DNA from: Oxytricha trifallax
Lineage: Eukaryota; Ciliophora; Spirotrichea; Sporadotrichida; Oxytrichidae
DNA length: 64,000 nucleotides
Assembly: GCA_000711775.1 (NCBI GenBank)
Contig: ARYC01018380.1
Span: forward strand, 1-64,000
Direction of reading: 5' to 3'
Shown: positions 23,411 through 35,996 of the stretch, one piece after another
Numbering within the stretch: position 1 is the first letter of the stretch
Layout of the letters: each line of letters opens with the position of its first letter
Notes under the pieces: model-generated
What the model was told of the DNA's origin: nothing
The model's database searches: none
Seen by the model: only the letters and a program-made list of their open reading frames with translations
Made by a program: the position numbers and the translations under genes

Positions 23411-25013
23411 ATTGACAAAGATAGTTAACAGACTCGTTCACATGTTTATGATGGATTTCTATTTATATAAGCTTGCAAGATGTCTAAAGATAGTAAGTTT
23501 AAAATATAAAATTTCCATTTATATAGTTTAGAGATTAGCATTTCAAATGAAAGTTTATTAACTACATACATAAAATAAAATTAACTTTATCTTAGCAGAG
23601 GAAGAACTGCTCTAACACGGGAGATGGTTCGAATTTTAGATTAAATGGACATATTTAATGAAAATTTCATCTTGTCGCTTGGAGCTTTTTGAGTTGTGAT
23701 AATGAAAGCAATAACAATCTCAATGATTAAAATAGTATTAAAATTAAACAATACAATAATTTCAATTCTAAATTGAATTGTGCACTCTATTTAAGTTAAT
23801 ACAAAAATTGCAAATTAAATAATATATACCATAAAGTGTTGTAGTAGAATCATCTAAAATCAATACAATTCATTAAGAAACCACAAAAACTTTGTCAAAA
23901 ACTTCAAGTAATATGAAAAGACCAGGAAATAAAGATAACTTCAACTTTTTGAAGAAATCATGAATGCTTGAATCATGCCCGACATGCCATTTGCTTAAGT
24001 AGCAACACTTTCTATAGTAGAGATAAAATTCTTATACCAGTTATAGGGAGAGAACAATAAATAGACCATCACAGGTAATTTAATTGTCTGATTCACATCG
24101 TCTGTACTATTCTGGAGAAGTTTAGAATAAATCAACTGTAGAGCACACTTGACCAGAACCATAAGGGGGTGTATGGCTGTTTGTACATTAATAATTAAGT
24201 ACATTAAGGATAAAAAAATGTTAGATTTACTGTTATAAACAACCAATAATATTTATTAATAATTTGATAATCACATTTTGAACTAATAGGATTCCATTTT
24301 TGTGATCAGCAAGATTTTATCTCTATTTTTATAAAAAATAATTTTAATAAAAACATACTAATTTAGTATAACTATTATCAATTTATATTTATATCTTCCA
24401 AAAAATCCATATATTAAACTTTATTCTAGGAGCTTATTTATAAAAGTATAAGGAATTAACCTGTGATTTTAATATGTATTTCGTTTGTTCAAATTATAAA
24501 TAATGAAAATTAGGCATACCTTTTGTATTATACTTTCGCTCTATATATTATTTATTAAGAATTTTAATAAAATTATATTTTGAAACAATGCGTCTTTTTA
24601 TTATTTTAATATATAATTTTAATAATTTATGGGAAATTTATATATAAAAATTCACATACATTTTCTCGCTTACAACAAGATTAATATAAAAAAGAGATTA
24701 ATATGAATTATCTATATTAATATAAATATTAAAAAAAGAATCCGATGATTTATTTGCCAAACTATCACATTTATTATGTTTTTCATCAATAAATAGCCAT
24801 TAATAAAAATTAATTATTCATTAAATGAAATAGCTATTCACTGTTTACATGAATTAATTGATGTGGGAGGATAAGTCATAGATAAAAAAAGTAAGAATTT
24901 TATATAAAAAATAAATCCCAGATGTTACCTATAAATCATTCAAAATAAATTTCAAATAAAATTTACAGTATAGTTAAAATATCATCATTAAGAAATATCT
25001 CTGTCTAAACATT
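23411..25013. other. AT-rich stretch, nothing recognised
   Basis: No supported gene. The minus-strand frame near 23995-24246 is open but featureless. Confidence 0.4.
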
Positions 25014-25084
25014 CATGATTTATAATAAAAAACTTTATTAATTTAATTATTTAATCTATAACTTTAACTATCTACCAAATGCAA

Positions 25085-25950
25085 GATATTTAACTCATAG
25101 CTGCCCCTAGTTGGTTTCCAAATGAAGTAAAGCCTGGTCTGACATTGTTGGGTCTGGCAAAAACCTCCAAATTAAGACAGTCTAGAGCCATTGACTGTTT
25201 AAAGTCGTAAATGCATTCTGGCTTCTCTGAGTGTTTCCTTTCATTAGTGTGAGCTTCATACATGCATGAGGCTTTAAGTTAGCAGAGTACCCATGCACTC
25301 TCAAGAATTCTCTTGCAAGATTTTTTTTTAAGTTGACAAACCAGAGTATTAAATGCCCCTCTCTTTTACAACTTCTATGGGCATAGCTAAAATTTCTTTA
25401 TCACTCAGAGTTGGGTAGGGTACTGACTGTTTTATTTTATAAGCGGTCCATCAAAACAACCTCATAAAGTGAATTGTATCTTATCATGGCATCTGCTGCT
25501 ATTTCCTCCCAAATTTTAATGTCTCTGACGTCTCCATCAAACACAACTGGTTCTGTCAGCGTTTTTCTCTCAAGATTTCTAATTTTCCTCTAAAGTGGCA
25601 CCAATTCATAACCATTAAATACTTCTACTTGAGGTATGCATGATCCTTGAGGAAAGCCTTGCTTGCTATCATTCTATTTCTTTTTCTATATTGCTTTAGT
25701 CTTTTGCTATCTATTAAGGCAAGGATTCTCGAGTCTACTGCAGTCGTTGCTCCTCGAAAATAGTTTGTCGCATCCGCTGCATGTTCTCTTCAAAATACTT
25801 TCCCTCTCCTACGTATTTCTAGCATCTATTTTGTGGTAGTTTCTAGTATGAGTACTTAAGGCCCATGAGCTACCATGACGTGATTCGCAAAATTGGCAAA
25901 TGAATGGCTTGACTAAGTCTATTATGGGAGGTTTGTTTGTTCTCATCATA
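25085..25950 (-). pseudogene. Zinc-finger plus MT-A70 N6-adenine methyltransferase remnant (element D)
   Basis: Homologous to the gene at 41727-42825. An N-terminal C2H2 finger reads CQFCESRHGSSW followed by ALSTHTRNYH (about 25870-25920). The methyltransferase region has IWEEIAADAMIRYNSLYEVV leading to LMD, but the DPPW-type catalytic motif that should follow is disrupted. Further on, PYPTLSDKEILAMPIEVVKE matches the PYGTMSDDE block of METTL3-type enzymes, and EVFARPNNVRPGFTSFGNQL matches the family's conserved C-terminal N(V)xPxWxxxGN motif. Several frame breaks; inactive as it stands. Confidence 0.75.
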
Positions 25951-26498
25951 GTTGATTTTTTATTTATTTTTTGAAAGGAAGATTTCTTGTGATCATGTAA
26001 ATGTCATTGTTTATTCAAAGATTTGAATATTTGATCAGAAAATTTTAGGAGGCCTGAATTTTCCGCAAAACTTTAGGACAAAAGTTGGTAAAGGGTTTTA
26101 TGGTTTCATTTTTGTCTGCTCTAGGTATCTCGATATTGTTTTAGATTATATTATCCTATGATAATAATAATAATAATAAATAATTAATAATTTAACTTTC
26201 CTATTCTTATTTATCGAATAAATTATTAGTTTAATAAAATTTTTAATAAGATAAAAATATAATTAAAAGCCTATAGTGGAAGAAAGCCCATTTTTAGATA
26301 GAATTTATAATAGTTACTTGTTTTAAAATAATAATAAGAAATAAATTTTCCCTAAAGATTAGTAATTATTTAGCTAAAATTGTAAATAATCTATATTATA
26401 ATTTTATAAGTTTACTGTCATTAGCAGAGTTCATGGTACTAAATAATATTAATTTTATAATTTATAATTATATTTATAAATAACTCCTTAGAGAAGCC

Positions 26499-27219
26499 AT
26501 GGGTTTCAACTAAGAATACAAAAGAAACTCTGAATTATTAGTTAGTATTACCTTTGTATTAAGTAAAGTATATGAACTTGCAGCAATACTGTTGTCACAA
26601 CAATTTGAGAAACTGTATAAAATATTATAAACCAAAATAATCTGTTTCACGCAAAGACCTCCTCAAGACATGCGATGTTATACTTTTCAACGTTCGATAC
26701 TATGAGGAGCTTTCTGTCAAAAATTTATTCGACTCGGTTAAGGATGATACAAGGATTATGAAATTCATGAATTACTACCCCGATTATTTAATTCCAGAGA
26801 GAAGGCACTTCTATGAGGTGCTTGCGACCCTATGGCCAAACTATGTATAGGCACTCGTAAAGCATGCAAACACTCGGAACAAAAGTGAAGGTTTGGAGGA
26901 AGAGAAAGAGAAAGAGAAAATATGCATAAGAAAGGATGTTTTCAACCTCCTATAATAAAAGCCATATTTTTCAAGCACAATATTTTAAATAATAAACACA
27001 AATATAGAGTCAAAAGGCAAAGCCATATAACTCCTAAAAGATCAATCAAAGCCCTGATAGCATTAATAAAAAAGGAGCTATCATGAAATTTCAGACTTAT
27101 TTCCTGTGTTTAAGCAAAAGGCACAAGGCATTTTACCCTATAGCTCGCACTCCCTTCAGTAAAATATGATATAGGAATCAAGCAGCAATCGAAAGCCAGA
27201 AGATGACCTCATGGAATGA
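26499..27219 (+). pseudogene. 22-kDa-type gene (element D)
   Basis: ATG 26499 opens MGFNQEYKRNSELL. Downstream blocks match element C: LLKTCDVILFNVRYYEELSV, MKFMNYYPDYLIPERRHFYE and VLATLWPNYVQALVKHA. A second intron at the conserved place has a GC donor (GCACAA) instead of GT and ends ATATAG near 26999-27011. The end of the protein (YHEISDLFPVFKQKAQGI) matches element C and stops at TGA 27217-27219. There is at least one in-frame TGA in the last exon, and the junction after intron 1 is degraded. Confidence 0.7.
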
Positions 27220-27357
27220 CTATGGCTGAGGAAATAAAATAGGAGTCAGTTTGAGTGACGTTAGGCTAAAGTAATATTATGCTTCATTTTTGTTATTGAT
27301 TGATTTTTAAAATACATTTCGAACAATTTCTGGTTTTATGCCATCTATTGACTCTTT

Positions 27358-27957
27358 GGGGGGCGATATCTGAACCTAATGTATTTTATAATAGTTTAAA
27401 TATGTTTCCATACATGCTTCTAGTCAATTTAGGGTCGGAGGACACGAATAAACATTTTATGATAACGAGGGATCACTCTAAAGGGTAGAAAAAGTAACAA
27501 TGAGTATTTGTTTTATTATAAAATTTTACATAATTTTTATCTTTTTTTCACATGTTTTTTTATTTAGTTTATTTATTTTAAACTATAGAACATACACGAT
27601 TCGTTATAAATCGCATCAATCAAGATAATGAATTATATATTTAGTAATTGCATTCATGCTAGAATATAAGTACTGATGGAATTTCATTATCTTGATTGAT
27701 GACATCTACAACGAATCGTGTATGTTCTATAGTTTAAAATAAATAAATTAAATAAAAAAACATGTGAAAAAAAGATAAAAATTATGTAAAATTTTATAAT
27801 AAAACAAATACTCATTGTTACTTTTTCTACCCTTTAGAGTGATCCCTCGTTATCATAAGATGTTTATTCGTGTCCTCCGACCCTTAATTGACTAGAAGCA
27901 TGTATGGAAACATATTTAAACTATTAGAACACATTAGGTTCAGATATCGCCCCCCTC
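27358..27957. mobile_element. 600-bp foldback (MITE-like) element nested in element D
   Basis: A near-perfect inverted repeat of about 290 bp per arm surrounds a ~35-60-bp centre around 27660. Both ends read GGGGGGCGATATCTGAACC inward. The 8-bp sequence GACTCTTT flanks it on both sides (27350-27357 and 27958-27965), an apparent target-site duplication; 8 bp is typical of hAT-type transposons. The arms contain no supported gene (the open frame in the left arm is mirrored in the right). It sits between the 22-kDa and transposase genes of D, so it inserted after D. Confidence 0.85.
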
Positions 27958-28839
27958 GACTCTTTTATTATGGCTTGATGCTATAGGTCGCTTAAATTAT
28001 AGTATTGATTTATAAGCTTTCTTTTGTATGACTTTTTAACCTACGAGAAAATTTCCTCTATTGAGTGGAAATAATACAAGTATGGAGCATTCACTCTTTA
28101 AAAAATCGGTTAAAATTCTTAAAGTGAGTGATTTAACAAATATAGTGATTGTGTAAAAATCACAATGTATTTGAATTTTAAGTTAAAGTATAATTAAGTA
28201 AAGATTAACATTGAGTAATTAAATATATTATTAAATAAGATGTTAAGTTCAACAAAAAGGTATGATTTAAAAATTAAGAATGATTAAGCTTTGCTTAAAA
28301 ATATGAATAATAATTTAGTGACCCTTAGTCTATAAAGTATTAAATTATAAATAAATATATTTTAACAAAATTAAAACAAATTAAGGATTCAAACAATTCT
28401 ATATAGATTAATAATAAGTCTATAAAGATTAATAAAAAATTGATTTAGAAAGTTTTTGATTCATGATTATATTATAAGGATAATTTATTATCCACAAAAA
28501 AGACATATTAGGGATTATTAGAACAATATTCTTAACTTATTTGAATAAAGAAAAATCTAAATAGAATTAAGATTAATTTTAAAAAGAAAATATTTTATTA
28601 GATAAACTTAGATTATAGAGCATTAGCTCACAATTAACTTTTTTTATAAGACCTATATTAGATTAAATATAACATTCTAAAAGTGAAATTAATTTAGAAT
28701 TAATAAGTTAAGATTACATTTGTAGTATAAATTAGACATTTTAAAATTTATATAATTAATGCACGCATTAACAAATTTTTAAAAGATGGTAACGCGTTAC
28801 ACCAACTTCAAAAAGTTGGTAATGCGCTTGAAAATTATT

Positions 28840-29710
28840 ATAATTATCTAAAAATACATCATCTTAGATTTTAACTGCAATGGAAAAGAATGATTGAATT
28901 AACAACTCCACTTCAAGGCCTTGATTTGATCTTAAAAAATTATGCTATGGTGTGATCTAAGGTCGTCTCAAAATATTACTATGTCCCTTCTCTTGTTGAA
29001 TGCCCCAAGATACTCAATCATAGCTTTAGATTCGACCTGCTTTATCGACTTTAACTTGACTTGATATACTTCTAGTCCACGATCCATGCTTATTGCTACT
29101 ACGACAGCTATGGTGCTTAGCTTTAGTCCTTCTTTGTACAATACCTAATTCTAGCCAGGCTCAACCCACGATCTCTACTCTACTTATATGGCATAAAGAT
29201 AACCTCGTCAATATAGACAATCTTTTTCCTTTATTCTAAGCATTCGAGTAGCTTTGAAAATCTTTCAATCCTAATTGATTTAATTTGTCTAAGTTTTGCA
29301 GGAGTTAGGTTGTAGGTTGTCTTCATGACTTGGTACTTGATTTTAAATCTTTTGTACAAGTACTGGAGCTATGACTGAGTTAGTCTGGCCTCAGCGTACT
29401 ACCTATGGAATAATTTAGACCTCGTTAATAAAGAGTACCCTTTCTAGATACAAGAGTTTAATCGCTCGTGAGAAATTGTATGTGTTTATTAGTGAGACCT
29501 CTCTTAGAATTTTATGTCTATATACCGCCTATAGGTTTGAGATTTCTTTCATAATTAAGTGCAGCCTCTACAAACCTTGCAGACACGTTAAGCGCCTTTG
29601 CAATGGCCCCCTAAGAACAACGGCAGGCTACATTTATTATTATGATATTGGCCACTACGAAGTATGCGAACATAGTCTTAAAGTTTTTGTAATGGAACTT
29701 AGTTGGACAT
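28840..29710 (-). pseudogene. DDE transposase remnant (element D)
   Basis: ATG 29710 opens MSNQVPLQKLQDYVRILRSG. Recognisable blocks: YLYKRFKIKYQVMKTTYNL, then KKIVYIDEVIFMPYK (first Asp), IAVVVAISMDRGLEVYQVK, and a second-Asp block reading VIF-TGA-DDLRSHHS where element C has VIFWDNLRSHRS, so a Trp codon has become TGA. Frame shifts occur near the N-terminus and after the first Asp block. The C-terminal Glu region is not recognisable. Confidence 0.72.
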
Positions 29711-29781
29711 TATAGTTATTTTTTAGAATAGACATTTAATTAATAATTAAATTAATTATAGACAAATTTTAATAAATCATG

Positions 29782-31463
29782 ATTCTTAATAGTGATGAGT
29801 TGCTAGAACATTTATTATTTTATGTCAAATAGAGTTTAACTTAAACCTGTTACTTGTTAATTATTAACACTGAAAGTATTCCTTCTTCAGACTTGTCCTC
29901 AAGAATCATGTATAGTCATAGGCAAGCTAGTATTATGTTCTTTCATTTTTATATCTATTCCGAATAACAAAATCAAGTCATATGCTAGTATTTTACGTCA
30001 TGATGGTTTTATACGAATATTTACAATCATGTACAAATATTTGCGAACCCTTAATCAGTAAGAATATTCAGCCAACCCATTCATCTGGACCGTAGATCGA
30101 AAACTTATTAATCTACAATATTAAGAATATCAAGATTAGAACGAACCATTCTAAACTAACAACTAGCATTAAGAACTACTCCTTAAAAACAAATTGAGGA
30201 ACATCAACTTTTACAGACTTTTATTTAATAAAGTATAAATATCGAATTGCTATTATTATTATAATTGAGTAAATGAAATTAATCAATAAATTTGATAGTA
30301 ATAAAAGCTCAAATATTCATTAAAATTACTCCTTTTTTTTTGACAAGAATTTTAATGGAAAATTATACACAAAAATATTTGAAATGAATAGTAAAATAGT
30401 CATTAAGATAACAAAAGCAATACATAAACCAAAAGTTAATAGACATAATAATAGTATATACCTCATTAAATATAATTTTTATAGGACTAGATATATTTAA
30501 ATCTTAAATATTATTGAAAATGCTGTATTAAATTGAATTAGACAAAATATAGGGAGTAAACACTATTAAACATTAAAATTGTGTCTTTATTAATAGCATA
30601 TTCTATAGACTTTTGATTGATTAAGTCAATTATATCCATAAATAAAGTGAAAATTAAGAAAAAGCAATCGCATGTTAAACATATTTGAAGTTAAATTATG
30701 AATAAATAAGTAAAAACTTCAAAACTTCCTGATACTGTTCAAATAAAAGTGGTAAAATTTATATGAATTTAATTAAAAAAACCTGGAGAGTTTTCAAGGA
30801 TTTAAACCAAAGCAGTTGAACAACCATATGCCAAAGTTGCTTTTCCAATTTTTGATCAATAAAAATATTAAAAAAATAAATGTATACAAATAATAGGTAT
30901 AGCACCGGTATTTAGCTAATCCTCCTAAATTTTTTATTAATAAAAAACCCTATTTTGTTTTCAAGCAACAATTAATTGAAACATTAAATACCAATATTTA
31001 CAATAATTTATAATAATAATATACAAAGAGTAAAGATTAACCACAAGTACCAATAAATTTAATGTTAATTATGAAATTTACACTTACGTTTTTCACATAA
31101 GTTTCAGTCAATAACAAGCTCAATGAAATCATCAAACAATAAAATTAATTAATTATGTTTGTTTTTATTACATTCAAAATATCGTGAATAGATAGGAACG
31201 TTTAAAAGCAGGATAACCACAGATTAAATTAATTGAAATGGTGTAATTTCGAAGGAAATATATTACTAACTTCATATAAAAGAATGAAATTAATAGAGAT
31301 AAGGAAGTTGCTTAATTTAAATTTAAATATTTAATATTTCTATATTTTTATTATAAAAGATTTGGTAGCTTTTAAGAAATTAAACATAGTACAGTATAAA
31401 TATAAATATATATTTATATAGAGGTCCTTAATCAGAAATCAAAAAGCTACCAAATTTTAATCA
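29782..31463. other. AT-rich stretch, nothing recognised
   Basis: No supported gene or repeat on either strand. Confidence 0.45.
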
Positions 31464-32593
31464 GTGATGTTTAAGTTTATTACCCCTTATTAAATCATAC
31501 CTAACTGTCATAAATGGGAACTGCTCTCCCTGAGGCTACCTGACCATAGTCGTGTGAACTGCTGCAGCATGTCCAAGCATCTCTGGTGCTACCAGCCATC
31601 TATGCATTTCTACAGGGTCCTTAACGGGCAGCAAGAAATGAGGAGAGGAAGGTTGAGACATAGACGCATTTGCCATTACTGTAACACCGTTGCAAGCGTC
31701 AACATCACAAGGCTACCATGGAACACCAATAGCCTTGTAAGGTCCAACGTTCATAACAGCATCTCTAGCAAGACCGACAATACTTGATACTCTTTGGGCA
31801 TTTGGGAGGATGGTGTAAGCGTATCTCTAGTAGTCCTTGGTGCATTGAGAGTTGGAAGAGCATGATGTGCCAACTTCGTTTGAGATGGCACTGTTGGTGT
31901 AATCGCATGGACTGAATGAGTAATAGTGAGAGAAAGGCCTGTATTCGCTGCTTCCTAAGATGGTGTTCATGCTTATTACTTAAAACTAGATACTCATTCT
32001 TGCACTGGTACCTTGGACGTTAAGGCAGCTCACGAATGGTTTAGAGATGTTTAGAACCAAAGAAGCCTATGTGGCACTCTGCAATAGAGAGGGTGTCGCA
32101 GGAATCCTTGACATGGCTTCACTGGTAATCCTGAAGCATGATCTCGAATCCATTTGGACATAGTGGGAATCGACAAAACACATCCCAACGCACATATGTG
32201 GAAACAGGACTGACCTCCAGAGGAAAGGGAAGAAGCCTTGTGATATCTGAAAGTACATAGTCTTGGAAATCAGCATCATCATATCAAGCAGCAAGGAAAT
32301 GTGATCAGGGCGCTCGCTGAATGCCATAGGGAGGTCATTGGAAATCTTTATCATCGATTATCTCGGCCCCTGGGGTAGATGATTGAGTCGGACATTCCGC
32401 CTCCTTAGATCAGAAAGTGGAGAATTGCGTGGTGCTCCTGGCTGACCCCAGTCGAGCTTTCGCCTCTTACTTCGTCTGCAATACTGAAATCCTTGAATTC
32501 AAAAAAGATAATGGCAAGACTATCCAATCTGATTAAGCATGTGATGAGTGTACTTAAGTTTAGGCATAATACTACTCCCAGCAAGGGATTCAC
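31464..32593 (-). pseudogene. Host-like gene resembling a YHYH-domain protein, frame-broken
   Basis: The most GC-rich island of the window. Frame from about 32354 to 31464 (TGA, TAG=Gln) includes YYSFSPCDYTNSAISNEVG, SCSSNSQCTKDYYQRYAY, VSSIVGLARDAVMNVGPYK and GVPWQPCDVDACNG; the last two resemble the I(V)GxAxDGxxIYGPY and WQPCDVD blocks of YHYH-domain proteins, which are common in ciliates. The expected C-terminal YVSTxxxPF...GC block appears in the next frame (KCVYVSTFLSSFLAARQGPC). An N-terminal part starting at ATG 32593 (MNPLLGVVLCLNLSTLITCL, signal-peptide-like) is in yet another frame. So either small IESs/introns interrupt it or it is a pseudogene. Family call is tentative. Confidence 0.42.
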
Positions 32594-32935
32594 TAGAAGA
32601 TCTCGATGACATTGACAAGATGGTGCTTCAAACTAAACTTCAAAAGCACAGAGATGAGCAGAGTAAGGATAATGCCTAGAACAAGACATGGTACAAACTT
32701 CTCTTCCCAGTTAGCGCTTAATGCGACATTGGCAGAAACCCTTATCATGAAGATCCACAAGGAGGATGTTTACAATCCATACAGCACCTTCTATTCACAA
32801 GTCAAACTTCTAGCACTTCAAACATCACATGAACGAACCAGTAGAGGGAATTTATATAATGCAAACATTACTATTTGTGATTATGATGCTTTCACCATTA
32901 ATTTTATTCACATATTTAGCTTGCAATTATTATAA
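32430..32935 (+). other. Coding-like DNA on the opposite strand of the same island
   Basis: The plus strand is also open with a protein-like reading: VVLLADPSRAFASYFVCNTE, then ILEFKKDNGKTIQSDQAC, CDECTQVQAQYY, and from 32606 a continuing open frame to about 32980. It overlaps the N-terminal part of the minus-strand candidate. In hypotrich germline loci MDSs may be inverted relative to each other, which would give coding patches on both strands; chance openness in GC-richer DNA is the alternative. Confidence 0.25.
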
Positions 32936-33798
32936 GATGATAAGATTTCTATTATATTAATATCTCTTTAAAGAAAGTGCTATTGTTTAAAAATACACAG
33001 ATGTTTAAATTAATTATGTTTTTGTTTCTAATATTCTTGCATTTTAAATCATTCCACCTTCTCCCAATTATAAAAATTCTTTTATTTAGAAATTAAAGTC
33101 ATTATAACAATTAATAGGTTAGTTAAACTAAAATAGTGAAAAAAGTAGAGTTAAGTGCATATTAACCAGTCAAATTTAATTGATGACAGAATATTATTAA
33201 CTGATAGGAAATATAAGAGATTGGCTATAATACATAAATTACTTATGATAATTAGTGAATTATAATAAATTATCTATTTCAAGATAAAAATTATTAATCA
33301 CATTAATGTAAGCTACCAAAGATCAATAATATCTATTAATTACGGCATTATTAATAAGTAATGATCATAGAATTTTGAAGGAATTGATAGATAAAGAGTA
33401 AGTAATCGCAGTACTCAATATTTTATAAACATTTAATTCATTTAAATTATATAATTTGAACTTAATTGTAATATCTATTCTCATAAATTTGTTATATTAA
33501 TTAAGTTAATGCTGTAGATGTGTTTATACTTTCTTTGTTATTAGAAATATAGAAATCATTCATTAATTTATGATTGAATTAAGAAGTAAAACTTGAAATA
33601 AATACCAACTAACTTTATCACTTTAATATATGCTAATTTAATTTGTTCCCAGTTTTGATTTATAAATATGACCCTCAAATGTTGCCTGATTTATCCATAA
33701 TATCCTCTGTAAAGAATTTTCCTTTAAAATTACTTAAATAATTTCAATGCTTTTTTTAATAAATCAAAGAGCATTTGCATGTAGATGGAGCCATTTGA
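32936..33798. other. AT-rich stretch, nothing recognised
   Basis: No supported gene or repeat. Confidence 0.4.
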
Positions 33799-34140
33799 AG
33801 AATAATAAGCCAAATTACTTATGGTTCTCATTATTCAAGACTGGGAGTATATCAACAGCAACAGGTTGAGTACAATCCATCATTCAGCCAAGCGTTTCCT
33901 CCCGAAATGAACTTGAATAAGCACTTCTATACTGCCAGCAGCTATGTTACAATTGACAAGTTGAATCCATCGATGATAACTTAATCGTAATGCGCTTTCT
34001 TGCTATTGATAAGACGCTAGAGCAGGCTTTAAGTGACTTAATCTTAATCAAATGTTGTAAGGGATCCTTCTGACAGAAATGGATTGTAGGTCATTAATTC
34101 AACTAGAAACCCTCAATCTGGGCATTTAAAACCTTAATGA
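33799..34140 (+). CDS. Possible host coding segment, Gln/Ser-rich C-terminal part
   Basis: Unrecognised. The frame is open for 113 codons to TGA 34138-34140 and uses many TAA/TAG glutamines: SRLGVYQQQQVEYNPSFSQA, FPPEMNLNKHFYTASSYVTI, then VVRDPSDRNGLQVINSTRN. G+C is above the flanks and amino-acid use is not that of translated AT-rich DNA. No start is visible, so it would be a downstream MDS/exon. An AT-rich border on both sides fits an MDS flanked by IESs. Confidence 0.38.
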
Positions 34141-34846
34141 ATTAGTTTGATATCATTGAACGGTAGTAAGTAATTAATTAAATAGTTATTTGAATTATAA
34201 ATAAAGAGCTTTTCATTCTTGATGAAGGTCTGTACTTCAATTAGAGCTTCCGCTTGAACTAAATGAAAAGCATAGATCAAGTTTAAGCTTGAATAATTAA
34301 GAGTAAGTAAGTGCTTAATATTCATTAAGTGTGATTAAAGGACATATTAGTGCATATGTTATTATAGGGAAACAAGTGAATATAATTAAAAAATTAGCAT
34401 ACTTACTGGTTTGATTGTGATTCGGATGAAGTAGTGATAGCAATCAAGGAAATACCAGTTTTGCCAACAAAAATAAAGATCTTATTTTACTTGTTTAAAC
34501 CTATTTATTTTATCATTTTAATGTTTATTTAATAATAATAATAATAATAATTATCAAAAAAATTAATATATAAGTTAATACTGCCAACTATAATGTTATT
34601 CATGATAAATAGGATATATTAATGCTAATTTCATGATTAAACAGCAACTAATGATGAAGTCAATGATCTAGAGGATGCTAATGATGATGAGAATAAGATG
34701 ATAATAGACAAAAAACTATCAATTGTGAATAAAATATTGTATCTTATAATCTTAAAATTAAAAATAATGCTATTTTCATTTTATAACATATAGCTAAATT
34801 GAATAAAATCGAATATTCGCTCGTTAACTATGACAATTAGAGTTAA

Positions 34847-35510
34847 ATGTCGGTTGAATTCGGCAGAACAAAGCCACACATGCTGTTCAAATAGAGAAAA
34901 GTAATGCAGCTAGTTACAATGGCTCTATGCATCATGGCTTCTACTGCTGGGCAATACAATGTTTTTAAGCTGATAAACAAACAAGTAGATTTGAATTCAT
35001 TTTTCAAATGGATCTGCATCCACTGAAGATGCCACGAGCTGATTGATATATAGGGTAGATGCCAGTGATTTGAAATACTTGGTGGCTGTTATGCTATGTT
35101 GATGAGATATCCGTGATGCAGTCAAGTAGAGTGGATATCTGGATTTGGCTAAGTGAAAAACCTATAAAGACTTAGTTGTGGAAATTAATTACTAACCAAT
35201 ATCATTTAATATAATTATATAAATTATTTATATAATTTAATACATCGAGCAGTCAAAAGACATGAATAAACTTACAGAGAATAAAGACAGCAAAATTGAT
35301 GAGAAGCAGTGGAAACTCTTAGCATGTCACAGTTTCAATCTATGAGGCAAACCCTGGTTTTATTGATTCAGAAACTAATAATTGAAACTACTGCCCGCAC
35401 TGTGAAGACCATCATAAATTTGAAAAACATTAGTGTAACTTGGACAATTGATTGCCTTCATTGTAGATTCCAGGTGAATCTTTTGAATCAATTGGAGGAG
35501 GCGATGAATT
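34847..35510 (+). CDS. Possible host coding segments, secreted-protein-like start
   Basis: Unrecognised. ATG 34847 opens MSVEFGRTKPHMLFKQRKVM followed by a hydrophobic stretch LVTMALCIMASTAG, resembling a signal peptide. The frame reaches TGA at 35024-35026; continuing in frame are CHELIDIQGRC and FEILGGCYAMLMRYP with two more TGAs. After a very AT-rich gap (35185-35260) a further block follows: MNKLTENKDSKIDEKQWKLL and then, one frame over, NYCPHCEDHHKFEKHQCNLD, which looks like a zinc-binding stretch. The gap may be an IES. The repeated TGAs argue for a pseudogene unless TGA is read as an amino acid. Confidence 0.33.
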
Positions 35511-35996
35511 AATGCTTTTAAAGTGAAAGCGACAAGACAATAACTAAAATGATATATAAATAATATAATTTACATTCAATCTATTATTTGAGGAATAGCT
35601 TGAATAGGATCTCTTCAATAAATGCTTAGAATGAAAAACACACCGATGTTGTCGCTTCTGACTTGAATAATACTTAGAAATAATGATTTTCTCAGTTGCT
35701 TTAACTTCCTTTGATTTATCCGTGATTTGAGAAAGATACTACCATTATATTTTATTTCATAAGTAATATATAACACTAAGTGTTATTGTCATTTAACTTT
35801 CATCTGATTGGCCGTGTTTCAGCTGTTGACTGTTATTATCTTACACTGCTTATTTGGTATTTGACCAAACAATTGAGTAAATGATCATAACTCAAAACTG
35901 ATTTAAGTCTTTACTCTTTTAAATTACATAGCTGCATTGATTTCACCAAGAAACCGAATCATTATGATCATAATTAATTTTAATATTGATGATTGA

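Larger units (their letters stand above)
25014..29781. mobile_element. TBE-like element D with zinc-finger/MT-A70 gene (decayed)
   Basis: Ends are inverted and begin CATGATTTAT (left, 25014; right, reading inward from 29781), continuing with matching TTAATTTAATTATT blocks. Both sides are flanked by ATT (25011-25013 and 29782-29784), a 3-bp target duplication like that of TBEs. Contents: zinc-finger/MT-A70 methyltransferase remnant (minus), 22-kDa gene (plus), a nested 600-bp foldback element, and a DDE transposase remnant (minus). Subtracting the foldback element and its duplicated target leaves about 4.16 kb, close to the size of TBE. Genes carry several breaks each. Confidence 0.8.

Noticed and set aside
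23600-23660. tRNA-like TGGTTCGAATTTT box
   Set aside because: No matching acceptor, D-arm or anticodon stem could be folded around it.
27300-27488. Small ORF in the left arm of the foldback element
   Set aside because: It spans the element boundary and has no conserved features; its mirror exists in the other arm.
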